Part shown: piece by piece, positions 10,173 to 22,070 of the stretch | Position numbering within the stretch: position 1 is the stretch's first letter | How the letters are laid out: each line of letters opens with the position of its first letter | Assembly (NCBI GenBank): GCA_014338405.1 | Contig: JTDE01000242.1 | Span: 165,880-229,879 of the forward strand | Direction of reading: 5' to 3' | DNA: 64,000 nucleotides | Source of the DNA: Paragonimus skrjabini miyazakii | Lineage: Eukaryota; Platyhelminthes; Trematoda; Plagiorchiida; Troglotrematidae | The notes under the pieces: generated by a model | What the model was told of the DNA's origin: nothing | The model's input: the letters and a program-made list of their open reading frames with translations, nothing else | Database searches by the model: none | Made by a program: the position numbers and the translations under genes

Positions 10173-11663
10173 ATATGTAGCAATGTGTTAAATCGCCCCG
10201 CTTGGGTAAGGAGAACACGAGTTGGTAAGACACAAGTATAAAGTGTATCGACTGGTTCCGTGGTACAGGCATACAAAGGATGAATAACCAAAGACAACGA
10301 TCAATAACTAATTGGCGAATCGACAAACACTTGTACACGTGATTGGTTAATTTGTTGCATGACTTAACTGGCATAAGTTAGGACGCGTGATTGCGTGGGC
10401 GTGTGAGCGCGAGACTGACTGTCTGATTCCGATCCAACACAATGTACATTCATAACACGGCTATTAATATTCGTTATCTCGACGCGCTGATATCCTCTCC
10501 CTTGAACGGCAATTGTAGAAGGATTTTCAGCGTGATACCAGTCAAGACTGCTCATGCAGTTTTCATACAACTACTGTGATCAGCGTTAGTGACTACTCCT
10601 CGAACAAGAGAGCATGGTTCGTTGATTACAGTTCATTTTGGAGTGTGTCCTGAACGCAAACCTTTCTGATCATGCTAGGTAAGTTGGTGGTGTGTGCAGT
10701 ATGAAGCAGTCGCCCGCCCTCATCACACGAGGTCTTCTCTGGGGCTATTCGAAGTTTCTAATTCCTATTATTACAGTATCGTCCCTTCCATAGTTGCCAA
10801 GTGCAAGCATATTGTAATTTTGACTTCCAAAAGCGGAAAATGTCATGTTTGCTGATGATGGATGCAGTGGATACTACGAGTGAATTATCTGCTAAGGGTA
10901 GCTCATTCGTTTGGTGCAATCTATCGAAGAGTACAATGAAACGCCGTGGATGATGAAATAACTCAGCCGTACATCAAAGACCATGGTTTCTCCTCTTAGA
11001 AGAAGTTGAGTAGGCGAGGGATAAATCATTTAGGAAGAGTCTGATAAGAACGTCGTTTTAGTGCTGCTAGTAAATTGGTATATACTGCACGAGTACACAA
11101 CAGGTAGCTGGTTCACATATTTGTACATTTATCTTCATTTAGCTGTTGGTACAATTTACATAAGAACCTCGAAAATTATTAAGAAATTTTTGGAAACCAA
11201 CAAAATGAATAAAGCTACGATAAACGACGACATCAAAATTACGGCTGTACATCAACTTGTAAATGAGATGAGGTTGTTTTTGTTCAAATAGCATGTATGT
11301 ATGTTGTTGAATTTTGTCCTCTGTGGTATGGTTTGTTTGCCTACTCAAGAGTGATGACCAATAAGTATAAACACTAGGACTAGGTAACAGAAATGAAGCA
11401 GTGAATATAAACATAGGTTACCACACAGCAAGTGTCGATTATGATAAACCAGATCACAGTTAATCACACGTATTCAAAACACTGAGTTCCCTTGGTCCGG
11501 TTCACTAGTAACCATAGAAGATATATGTCATAGGATGTTAGCATTTTGTTTACCTTCTTCAATCATGAATGCAAATCACTGGAGTATATGGGACATGCGA
11601 GTAGCGACAACAATAGAAACGGTTAATGATTAGATTTACATGAAACAAATATTATCATCCGTT
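10173..11663. other. No recognisable gene or element
   Basis: Short frames only. The 76-codon plus-strand frame at 11061-11291 and its minus-strand partner have no recognisable motif. Confidence 0.45.
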
Positions 11664-11850
11664 TTAGGAGAAACAAACTGCATGATTTAACAGTTTGTGC
11701 ATAAACAGGGCCGGCCAGCAAACGTTGATCAGCATTACCTCTCGGGAAGCAATCAATTTAGGATTCCGAATGTGCAATGATACTGGGAACGAGTTGGTGG
11801 GGTTAACAACGTGACTTGTTTCTATGATGCGTTTAGCTATGGATTTCGTC
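11664..11850 (-). pseudogene. Penelope-like element, C-terminal fragment
   Basis: The minus-strand frame reads KSIAKRIIETSHVVNPTNSF, then PKLIASREVMLINVCWPALF and HKLLNHAVCFS. This matches the end of the PLE protein after its GIY-YIG domain, as in 59535-59831 (FIAKHIMETGHFVNSTNWF, then SEAMLINTRHPALYLHKLL). Only the last 60 or so residues are present. Confidence 0.72.
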
Positions 11851-11915
11851 TCACTCGCTGTATTGCTATTGCCTTTTGCATCATCATGCGCACCAGCCAG
11901 CGTGTGTTCAGCCAT

Positions 11916-12603
11916 TTTTTGTCATAGGCGCATATAGTTAAACTATGGTTAGAGGATATGGTTCCTGTCATACTGTCTATCCTCTCTAGGACGATCTTCT
12001 TTTGTCCTCCCTTCACCTACCTGAACATAGCTAGTCTATTGCTACCTCTTTGCAATACATTAAGACCTTTAAATTACTAGTTCATTGCGCCTCTCCAGTT
12101 TGAATGTTCATTCACTACGCACCTGTCATGACATTTCCTATTTTGTAAACGCTTACTTCACACAAACATGAGCACTTCAAGTTACGTGTTTACAATCCCT
12201 ACACACTCAAATACACTAAACTTCTTTACGAAAAACTGATGGGTGCTAGTAGTTTTTAGATTACCAGTACCTCAAGTACGTGTTTTGACCAGCTGATAAC
12301 CTTAGGAGAATTGCTAATGGTCGCTTCATCATGGACTAGACCGCTACAGAGATAGAGTCCTCTGGTTTATCCACAAACACATTTTTCTTCTAACCCAATG
12401 AATGTCCCAGACTGTATGAGATCTGATAAGTCATTTAAAATGGGCGTCACCTATATTTGACCTCAACTTTCGAATTCAGAATCATATCTGTACATGTGAT
12501 CACTGTCGCAAGTGAATATTGACCACGTCACTCTGTACTGTGGATAGTAGACAAGTATGTGATCGACATTGTGACTAACGTTCAATTTAACTCAACAAAA
12601 TAT
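11916..12603. other. No recognisable gene
   Basis: A unique-looking AT-rich stretch without supported coding sequence. Confidence 0.4.
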
Positions 12604-12648
12604 GCACTACTTATAAGCATTAACAAGAGCGAAAATCCAGTCTAGTGC
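12604..12648 (+). ncRNA. Hammerhead relic
   Basis: ATATGCACTAC at the 5' side, a GAGCGAAAA block and AGTCTAGTGCTTTTCTCC at the 3' side keep the order of the intact hammerhead, with the GCACTA/TAGTGC stem I still pairing. The CTGACGA core is lost (CTTATAA). It is a dead copy. Confidence 0.6.
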
Positions 12649-13471
12649 TTTTCTCCAGAGGCGAGAGGTTGGAAAATCTACCTGTAGGATATTTACGGAG
12701 GTCAAAATTCCCTCCGACTGACCCAGTCTTGCTCTCTCCAGTGACTCTGTGTGAAAAATCGCATGTGCAGAATCGAGCGAAACAAAGCTAGCCGGTTACG
12801 AGTAACGCAACGAGTAACCAATGGGTATATTGCCAACCCGGGAGGTCAACGTGAGCGCGAACGAATGAGAAGACGGGGAACGACAAGCGAGCACGCAGCG
12901 GGGTCGTATGTTCGAGTGCTCGGGCTACTTGTCAGTATCCATACTCGTTCAAACAATTGTTTGAGCACATACAAAAATTGAAAACAAAGTGAGTACAACT
13001 GGTAATCGTAACTTTAACATAGTTAGCAATAAACAGATAGGGTCGCTACACATGTCACTTCTTCTTGCAACCCTAATCAAAAATGCCAAATTCTCCAGTT
13101 CGCCCCCTCCCTCCAATTCATTGATTTTTACCCATATGTCGACACACCTGTTACGGTCTATCAGTTGATCCCGATCCACCCTTGTGAATACGGCCGCCGT
13201 AACACTGTCATCAACTATTCTGCTCACCCGAAGGTCAGGTATTTAGTCACACCAGACCGATTCGATCGCGTTTCGTCGGTTCGTCCTTGCCTGTCGGTCG
13301 CTGTGCCATATACTTAGAGCCTTGACGACCTATTGTGGCCAGTCGTTATACTCTATACTAAGAACACAAGCAAATTGACGTTCGTTTCTGGTACTTAATA
13401 CTGTTTATCTCAATACAACCACGCCTCCAGCGACCTGATTTTGTTCTGATATTCGTTGTCGTTAGTCCTAC
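12649..13471. other. No recognisable gene; possible repeat debris
   Basis: Frames of 76 (12751, plus) and 92 codons (13227-12949, minus) show no known domain. GC is higher near 12750-12950 than around it, which hints at old element sequence, but no homology is recognised. Confidence 0.35.
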
Positions 13472-13819
13472 TGTAGCGAAAAGGCGTCCAATAAAGCACA
13501 GTCGTTATTGTCCAACTCACTGATCGCTCACGTTTGTGAATCAGAAGTGGGCTCCACAACAGCCCCGGTTTCCAGTCCCACGTCATGTGCTCATCTGTCC
13601 GTTTGTGTGTGTGACTGACACCTTCTATCGGGTGGTATTCCGCATACTATTCCTCGACCAGTGGTTCGATTTCGTTGATCGATGACTAATCCGGTCACCC
13701 GTGTTGTCCGCAGCCTGAAAGCTGTGGGCTTTTGGACGTATCTCCCCTAGTGTGAAGTATTCCGCCGAGTGTTGGAATACACGCACCTTCGGTTTGATAA
13801 TCCACCAAAATACCTGCAT
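13472..13819 (-). repeat. Truncated Gypsy-1 3' end / LTR copy
   Basis: The reverse complement aligns with 9640-10172, with internal deletions, and ends in the same GACGCCTTTTCGCTACA. A minus-strand frame (13819-13625) reads WWIIKPKVRVFQHSAEY, matching WWIVRPEVRVIKHSVEY in the same position of Gypsy-1 (9645-9700). The interior of the element is absent. Confidence 0.78.
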
Positions 13820-14736
13820 CGTTAGACATTTTTTGAAAAAAAAATGCGATAGTGTGTTTTGTTCAGTTTAAACAGCGGAAACCTTGGCTACTCGTCGGAA
13901 TCATTTCCATCTGTTCACGATACAGATGATATCATTTCCATTTCCCCTGTAGATCATTGATTATAAAGGCATGCAATAACATGGAGAACCATTCCGAACG
14001 GCTTTTGATGAACGGAAGCAAATCCGGGGTATGTAGCGGCTAGTGCGAAAATACAGACACAATAATACTGTGTAGGATTGAGATATGAGATGGAATTGCT
14101 GGATAATCTGTTCATAGGACGCGTACAGTCTCTACAATGTGCCGAGAGGTATCATGTGAGTATCCCAAGCAAAATGTCCCGGAGACAATGAAATTTACGC
14201 AAATTTAACATCACTTTCAAATGATTGTAGCTTGTGCGTTCGTGTACATTCTCCAGTTAGCTCTTTTCGGAATGAAGTGCTGAACTTGACGTTCACTCGT
14301 TTTAGAACCTCCTCGACTTGTTCGCCCTTATCAAGACTGTAATTTCAACTCCAGTTCACGTTCTCGAGCGGGCAATCGTGTTAACCACTAAGTCAATTAC
14401 CTCATGCAGTAACGGAATAACTTACATTTTGGACTATGATGAGGTAGACGTGCATTAGACTGTCGTATTATTTTTCACGAGTTAACATTCTGTGAACTTT
14501 AAACCGTTAACTTAGTTAGAAAGGAACATCAGTACGGTGAGAGATAAGTAGACCTGGATTCGGCAATGGATACTTAGTACTACTTCCACATTCGTCATAT
14601 TGCCTTATAATACCAGAGTAGCTTAATAGCGTGCGATCATGTTGACGTGGTTTGATATATTTTAGTGATTACGTCTATTTTGGATGCCAACCAGAACAAT
14701 GAGTTCAACGGTAACATCGCTTACATGTGTTACGTC

Positions 14737-14776
14737 TGTACGGTCCATCTATGTTACGTTCCTGTGTGTGCATGGA

Positions 14777-14819
<43 letters not shown>

Positions 14820-14972
14820 GCTCGCTCACGTGAACCGTCCCGTTTCACAGGTGCCGGTGGCAAATGGCAAGTGCACAAACTCGCTAGCGTGTCCAGACAT
14901 GTTTTGTTCTTTTCTCATCAACTTATTGATTCACCGATCCGTTCGCTGTAAACTCTAGTCACTGTTACATAA
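14737..14972 (+). repeat. Solo LTR, family A, truncated and with an expanded CA tract
   Basis: Begins TGTACGGTCCATCTATG like the LTRs at 4261-4549 and 5374-5630 and keeps GTGAACCGTCCCGTTTCACA, GTTCTTTTCTCAT and GCTGTAAACTCTA. It loses similarity near 14972, about 70 bp short of the full LTR. Open frames across it (14665-14958) are artefacts of the repeat. Confidence 0.78.
14779..14816 (+). repeat. (CA)n microsatellite
   Basis: About 18 CA units with one TA interruption near the start, inside the LTR's ancestral CA-rich tract. Confidence 0.95.
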
Positions 14973-17784
14973 CATATCTTCACCAGCACAATCGGAAATA
15001 AGCTTGAACACCTCCGATGGAGCTCGAACGACAAAAGCGAGATGTAACCAGGTGTAACTGTGCCAATTGGAGAGTTGGTCAGGTAAGCGGCGGGGCTGAA
15101 TGCAGTCATAAAGGTCAGTCGCCCGAATTTCGAACTTTCATTCGGCTAACTGTCATATGCCGCGTTGGTTGACCAATCCGGTTGTTGTATCTTGGTCTAC
15201 GGCCTACGAGCGCGTAAACAGAAACGGAATAACGGTTAGTGAAACGGTAGATAACGGAACAACGATCAACGGTAATGAACAACTGACTACGCAGTAAGCA
15301 CGACTAATACGTATCTTCCCGGCGAACCCAACCACTCAGTGCTGACGAATGAACACAGCGAATAAACAGGCCTCCGGACAGAGCCACTTTATGTCACTCA
15401 GTCAGATGACAACACGGTCACAAGCTAGACCACATTTAAAGGGTTTGTGACTAATAAGAAAACAAGGACAGAAGTGGACCAGACAAGGATCCAGACAGTA
15501 CAGTTATGTCTCAGTTAAAAGGACGAACATGTGAGCAGGATACCAGGAATTAGCACAAGGCTGAGAACGTTCGTGAAGGCTGAAGTGGCACATGACCGTG
15601 CAGATTATGAAGGCCACTTCGAGCAGTATCAGATGGGTCTTTCTAAAGGCGAATGAAAACGGTATTTTCAGGGAATTGAGTTCTTCCTCGACACTGGTCG
15701 TATCCTGATTGGATATTTCTTATAAATGCCAGACCTAAGCACGCTACTACCCCCCATGTCCACGCAAATCTTTGTCCGCGTCATTCATATGTGTACAATG
15801 CAGGGTGTTTTTGGCACGTGTCTTTTCCGCGACAGGGGTAACGTAGTGAACTAATCATATACTTTCCATATACGACAACCTGGTCTTGTTGTTTGACGAA
15901 GTGGAATAAACAGACTTCATTCATCAGTCTACCTTCGGAGTTATGACAACCATATTCAAATAGATTCTTTTATCGTTTGGATTAGATACTGAACAAATCT
16001 TAGTTGAAACCACTTTTATGTGGAGTTCCACATTGTAAATCACTGGGGTTCACCATTTCAAACTCTGGCAGTATTCAACTAGGAGAGAAAGAGAACACGG
16101 TCACATTGATTGTTTTTATCGCAAATAGTCGGCTACTAGTGTCAGTGCCCTCGAGGCTTCCAGTTCCTCGCACGACATCCGGTTGAACGCGCATGCAACG
16201 TCACTTTTTCTCCAAGCTACTTGTGGAGATCCCAGCTTCCGGGACAGTCGTTTGCCGACCACAACACACCATAGTTTCAGGTTCACCAATCATAACTACA
16301 CTATTACAATCAATCATGTGTCCGGACTGCCCTGATGCTGTTGGTCCAACAACCGCCAGCCAGGAAAGTCATCCGTATCGTCTAACCGGTTGCTTTATAT
16401 ATTACTCTCTACCAAAGTATTTGTGGTTCATAATAAAATGGTAACTGTATCCTGGTCTTCTATTTGTACAACGTTGAATCTAACACTGAGTTCGAGGTAG
16501 TTCATTACGTATTATTTCACGAGTTCATTCACTACACAACCCCAAAAACCTAGCGACAGCGTAAACGATTTCATTGACAGCGCACATCCGTCGCAGGTGA
16601 CTGCCGTTGTAATGGTTCCCCTCTGAAGGCATGCAGAGAAACAGAGTCATTCCAGTGTTTGATTGCTGTTATATCAAGTACAGTCATTCTAGGAAAGTTG
16701 CTATTTTGGAATGATACCACGCTCACTCGGGATAAGGTTTGCTCGATTGCTTGCCAAAGAAACATCTTACCCATAATCTCCAAGCTTTTACTGTACGCCC
16801 ACCGATAGAAACCTTCCAGATAGTTGACACATTTCCAACGTGCAAAATTCTGCTAGTCAACACAGTTTCCTTCTACTATCGTGGTGGTGCTCAACATGCC
16901 TACGCATCACAGTCCCGATAATGGACAGAAATGTGCTGCAATTGTAGTAAATTAAATACTGTTCGTGTATCCAGGTTTATCATCATCAAAAGTTCACACA
17001 GCAACCATAGGAACTTCTGAGCTGTCCAATGAAAGTGAACCCTAGTTGCAATCGCTGTAGATAAACACCGATTCCATACGCTGGAGATAAACCGTAAAGT
17101 TGGTGATAGACATAGCAGCGTCTGTGTTCATCTGTAACATTAGTGTTATTAGAGACCTACGCAGTTAGTGCCATGTATCTCCACTCTCTTTGGTAGGTAT
17201 ACGGTCCGAGTACAATTTCGACGAAGGATACATTCACTCCAGCGGTACATGATACGGTCCGACCGATTAACTCTGTTAGAAAGAGGTAGTGTACCACTAT
17301 TCTCGAAACAGTCGATATCGTGAGGTGGAGACGAAAGTAAATAGACTGGAACCAAGGTCATCTAAGGTCGGGATCAGACAACGGTGCTCAAATCTCGTTT
17401 ACAGTAAGGAATGTGGCACTTGCCAAAAGGTTGAAGAATGTCAAGCTTATTCACTGCCTTAGTTGGTTTATCCAGTCATACTCCGAAAACACGGTACTGA
17501 TGATCAGTTGGTATACATACGTGTGTTCTCCTCTACTCCATGCGTTTGCTCAGCCGGTGATTGGAATGATCACTTGCGACTCACAGGTCAACAATTCGCG
17601 GTGTTGCCCTCAAAGTTTTTCCTATAGAGCCCATTTTAGTATGCTACTCAAAATTTCGAAAGCTTACAACTTGAGAGGTCTATCTGTTTAATGAAACTGA
17701 ACCAAACGGACTATAACGGTCTACTAAGAAATAATGTCATAATTTGCCTGGTAAGCCAGTTTGCAGAACACTTCATGATGTTGG
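14973..17784. other. No recognisable gene
   Basis: Frames of 60-92 codons on both strands carry no recognised domain. The minus-strand frame 17361-17149 (YRWSECILRRNC) and the one at 22558-22313 (YHWNECTLYYREY) share a short motif, suggesting dispersed copies of an unidentified element, but I cannot name it. Confidence 0.4.
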
Positions 17785-18020
17785 ATGCTTGTTGTATACG
17801 CATCACGGCCGCCTGTTTGCCCAACACTCGCGTTGAGACTCAGGCTCCGTTCTGATTGGTCGCGCTTTCAACGACCAATGGCTCATTCGTCCACGCACAT
17901 AAGAATGGCGCTACCGCATGTAAATGAGATAATACAGTATATACTTCTATTGAGTCACGAGTTCTCTCTACCGTTGTAATGGCCTGTAAGACTTGATATT
18001 GACAGCACCCGAATAGGAAT
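17785..18020 (+). repeat. Dispersed repeat, family S (SINE- or MITE-like)
   Basis: Shares ordered blocks with 46570-46815, 33690-33800 and, inverted, 27930-28260: CTGATTGGTCGCGC.TT.AA.GACCAA, CACGCACATAAGAATG, ACTTCT..TGAGTCACGAGTTCTCTCTA and GGCCTGTAAG. No coding frame and no clear terminal repeat were found. Confidence 0.7.
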
Positions 18021-20529
18021 ACAATAATGCTAAGTCCGAAAGAATGCATGCAGATTGAATACCTCTATCTTCCAGGTAAGTGAGGATGATAAGGGCGAGC
18101 GGTTCCACCACTATACACTGAGTTAACTGAACGGACAGAAATATTTCTTCTTAGTCCCTAGACTACTTGAAGCTTGGGAGTGTAGACATTTAACCTTGAA
18201 ACTGATCAAGAATCAATCAGATGTCCTAGAAACCAGGTAGTGAACCATTTTCTCCCTATCTACTTGTCAGTAAACTCCATCGGTTACCTCAGAAAAGAAG
18301 GACTGATGACATAATTGTTAACAAACACACTGTGATCCATTGGACCCAAATTGAACGTATAGTTTTTTGGGGGTATGTGCGTAGATTTTCCTAGTGTCAA
18401 TATACTATTGTATGCCGAAATATCTGAATGCACCACTCCAACACTCAGCTACCTTCTGCTAACCACCTAACAATTTCGAGAACATGATAAACTACCGTTC
18501 TCAGGAACATGTAGTGCAGTTCGCCGTAACTTTGTTTAACCAATGCAATCGGAATGAACTGTTCATCCTCTTCTTAGTGATGAAGGTTGTACACCAATAA
18601 ACAAGTGATATTTTATCGAAGTGTTTGGTGTAAAGTCAACAGGATCACGAAAATAATTAAACAGATGCGGCAAAATCAGTTTATATACTGATGCTGGCTT
18701 CATTTATGGCAAAGGAATACTCCACATCTACAAGTATGACGATTTTTTTCATGAATCCATATAAAGAACGAGATTTAATCCTGTGTAAGTGTGTTGGCGA
18801 TAAGCTAATTTACATATTCATCTACCAGCATCGTGGTTTTACCGTTCATTATCAACGAAAAAACTATCACTGAGTACAAACACGAATGTCCCTTAAATTA
18901 GACTAGACTAATAAAAATTGGTTATTTGATTGTTTGATCAGTACCCTCATCCACTACTGTTGTATGTTCTGGAAGTAATTACACTCTGGTTTACAGATGT
19001 GAACTGGACACAATATACCTGACGTTAATATATGACACCGAAGAACAACCGCCCGAATTGCATCTTAGTTCGATGTAATTACACACAAGCCACTGCCCAT
19101 CATATTAGACTATATAAGCCTTAGTCTGGTTACACTATCATGATACCACATTAGGTTACTGTGTATTGTTGACTAACAGCACCATAAAACGTCTAGGTCT
19201 GTATTCGCACTCCGTGTTTGCCCCCACAAGAATTATCGACTGGGTTGGTTATAACCATTCGATGATCGTTCGCTTTTCAAGGTCACATTGTGCGTGTTAA
19301 CGAAATTATAGCCTATGCACAAATCACACGGTTGTGAATATACATAGGTGTATACATACTGTAAGCTTCGAAATTCACATATGCAGACCATCAGATCGGA
19401 TATTAGCTTCCGGTTTGAAAAGTTGTTTACATTCAGATAGCATAATTGTACCGTAACAAAGGGAACATTCAAATGCATTTCACGTTTCGGAACACTGTCT
19501 TTATGGAACTGCAGTTATACTTCGAAAACGGTAATTGTAGAGACTGATGCAGACTTACATTCGATCAGCGTTGTAACTAATCCGTGTCGTTCAATAGGAG
19601 AGATCTTGAAGGGATCATGAAGGCTTAAACAATAATTCTCAGTCTGCAACACTGTTCATTACCCTGTTTTATCAGTTGCACATTTTATGGATTCGATTGG
19701 TATGATTGTGAATTTGGTTGACGTTCAAGATGAGATAATCCCCCAAATCATCTAAGAGCTACAGAGTGTGGTAAACTTTTATCCTTTGTGGGGGAAACTT
19801 TTGAATGATTGGCCACGACATTAGTGGACCATTTTTAAAGATGGCGGCAGATTGTCGGAGAAATGCATTACCGCGTATCACTTTTTAAGTAATGACCGAT
19901 AGCTTGCTCTTCTGTTGTTATCTGATTGTTGGAAAAATTTGTTCTTACAAGTATCTTCTTTTTCTCCAATATTCGACTGTTTCTAGTTCTCTCGAAGCCA
20001 TTGTGGTGGACAACTGGTATCATTGCTTGTTTGAGTGAATTCAACCACCTCATTGTTAGACAAATGTGGTTTAAACAATGCGATACTACGGTCTTGAGTA
20101 AAGTGACCCCTATTAGACACTGGATCGCAGCATGATAATAGAATTACTATGAGAAGGAAATTGGAATTGTCCATAACCTAATTGCTAGAAAGGGTAACTC
20201 TCACAATCTCCAGTATGCTTCCTTAAATGAATGCAAATCATTCCGTAATTCAGACAACTGTGGATTTTCTGATAGGAAGGTTCTTTCCCATTCCTGTCAC
20301 TTACTGAACTGCTGCGACGAGAACAAATCAGTGTTCGGGCACCCACCCTGTTACCGTCCCAAATCGCCTCCGTCGTGAGAAAGAAAAAAGAAGATTGACT
20401 CATTCCTAATTAGCAGAACTGTTCAAAACGGTCGAGACTTTTTATAGCGCTAGGCTTATCTGCGACCCTAACTCTTTTTCCCCCGGCAACTGTTCTCTTT
20501 GATGTCTTGGGAATGTGTGGTCATTACGC
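18021..20529. other. No recognisable gene
   Basis: AT-rich sequence with short frames only; no domain, repeat or structural RNA is recognised. Confidence 0.4.
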
Positions 20530-20790
20530 GTCCTATAAATACCTTGTACTTGTCACCTTAGCCGCAAATGTTTTGGGGTGGAACAAAGCTCTTTTCTTCG
20601 TACGCATCTTTTGGCTTGTTTTGGGAGCATATACGGAGACAGTCGCGGTATTATTTGGGACCGAGATTTTCGTGTGAATTATTACCGGGATGATAATCCG
20701 ATTTTATCGAGCGCACCACTATATCGAGATCGAACCAGCGTATCGTTTAGGAGGGTTTACAACAATCAGAATACCGATTGACTGAACGAC
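20530..20790 (+). repeat. LTR-like repeat, family E, plus-strand copy
   Basis: Aligns to the reverse complement of 22070-21765 through CCTTGTA...TGTT, GGAGACAGTCGC.GTAT, AGCGCACCACTATATCGAG and GAGGGTTTACAACAA. A TATAAA-like box (CCTATAAATA, 20534) and the lack of coding suggest an LTR. The element family is unknown. Confidence 0.62.
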
Positions 20791-21764
20791 GCTAAGTAAG
20801 CTCAGTTTATTAAAGAAACAATGCGCCTTTTATTTAGAAACAACAAAAAGGTTTACATGAGCGGTTGTTATTTGGCGGTAACCGTGTTACGTTTTCACTC
20901 GTCAGTTCGTTATTGTTTCCGGCGGCTTTGGTATGAACAATTCGGTTGTTTATAGTTCGACTACATCGGTTTTTTTTCTTTTCAGATTTAATACCACGTA
21001 CACTTGACCGCAGCCTTCGTATTCAAATAAGCCTATCGACTAGACCACTTCCGTTCGTAGTGAACCAACCGAAGGGCTTATTCGAACGCGTAGGTTGCGA
21101 TCTAGTGTAGGTTGTGTTCAATATGGAATAATCTAAATCCATAAAATGCTGGAAGTTGATTTTTAATCGTCAGCTCTTTACAAACAAACTCACCTTGGCA
21201 GTCGATAGCTGTTCTGATTGGCCGCCGTTGAACGACCTTAGTCCAGCTTAGAAAATAGCTTATGCATGGTATTTGAACTGCTTCATACTCTACGATGAGG
21301 AGACTGTTTTCATTCAATCACATTACATATCTTTTCCGCTCTTATATCCGTGCGTAAATAACTGCAATTATGATTCCAATTGTAACTTCGACGGCAAACA
21401 TTAAGATTCAGTTCTGTAAGTTTTGCTACCAAAAGTAGCCCATTGGGCTTAAAGAAGTTAGACAATGTAAGCTCAACAAAATACTCAAACACGGTTATAA
21501 CCTCGACGTTTCATAAATGCCCGCTTCAACCGTAAGAACAGAGGCATGTAGATAACCAGACATATTCGATACCTCATCTTCAGGTCGCGACAGTTGCGTG
21601 AACAGGCGATCGATCAAAGTTTTTACTAAAAAGTTACGTTAATGATAAATTAATTGGTCATGGTGTAAATGGATTATCACCTCAAATTAGACGATACAAG
21701 TTAACAACCGACCTGAGGCTAGGACAGGTACAACTATTTAGCAAACCGTTTTTGATGATAATAA
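20791..21764. other. Spacer between two inverted LTR-like repeats
   Basis: No retroelement coding motif is visible between the two inverted copies, so they are not the two LTRs of one intact element (those would be direct repeats). Confidence 0.4.
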
Positions 21765-22070
21765 AGGACTGAGTGATCTTGTTGTAAACCCTCGAAAGGA
21801 TACACTGGTTCGTACTCGATATAGTGGTGCGCTTGACAGAAATCTTCCTTACAATAATTAACACGGAAAATCTTGATCCCAAAAATACTGCGACTGTCTC
21901 CGTGATTTGCACACAAGACAAGCCAAAAGNNNNNNNNNNNNNNNNNNNNNNNNNNNNNNNNNNNNNNNNNNNNNNNNNNNNNNNNNNNNNNNNNNNNNNN
22001 NNNNNNNNNNNNNNNNNNNNNNNNNNNNNCGTTGTCCCGCCCCAGAAACGTGTTACAAGGCGAAACATAC
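21765..22070 (-). repeat. LTR-like repeat, family E, minus-strand copy, split by an assembly gap
   Basis: The inverted counterpart of 20530-20790. Sequence either side of the N block aligns to bases of the plus copy that are only about 19 nt apart, so the gap lies inside this repeat. Confidence 0.62.
21930..22029. other. Assembly gap (100 N)
   Basis: Exactly 100 N, a conventional placeholder length and not a measured one. Confidence 1.

Noticed and set aside
14274..14320. Possible further hammerhead copy on the minus strand
   Set aside because: Only GAAGTGCTGAACTTGACGTTCACTCG loosely resembles the family; the core and the second stem I strand are missing.
14665..14958. Overlapping open frames with His/Thr repeats
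   Set aside because: They are translations of the (CA)n tract inside a family A LTR, not a protein.
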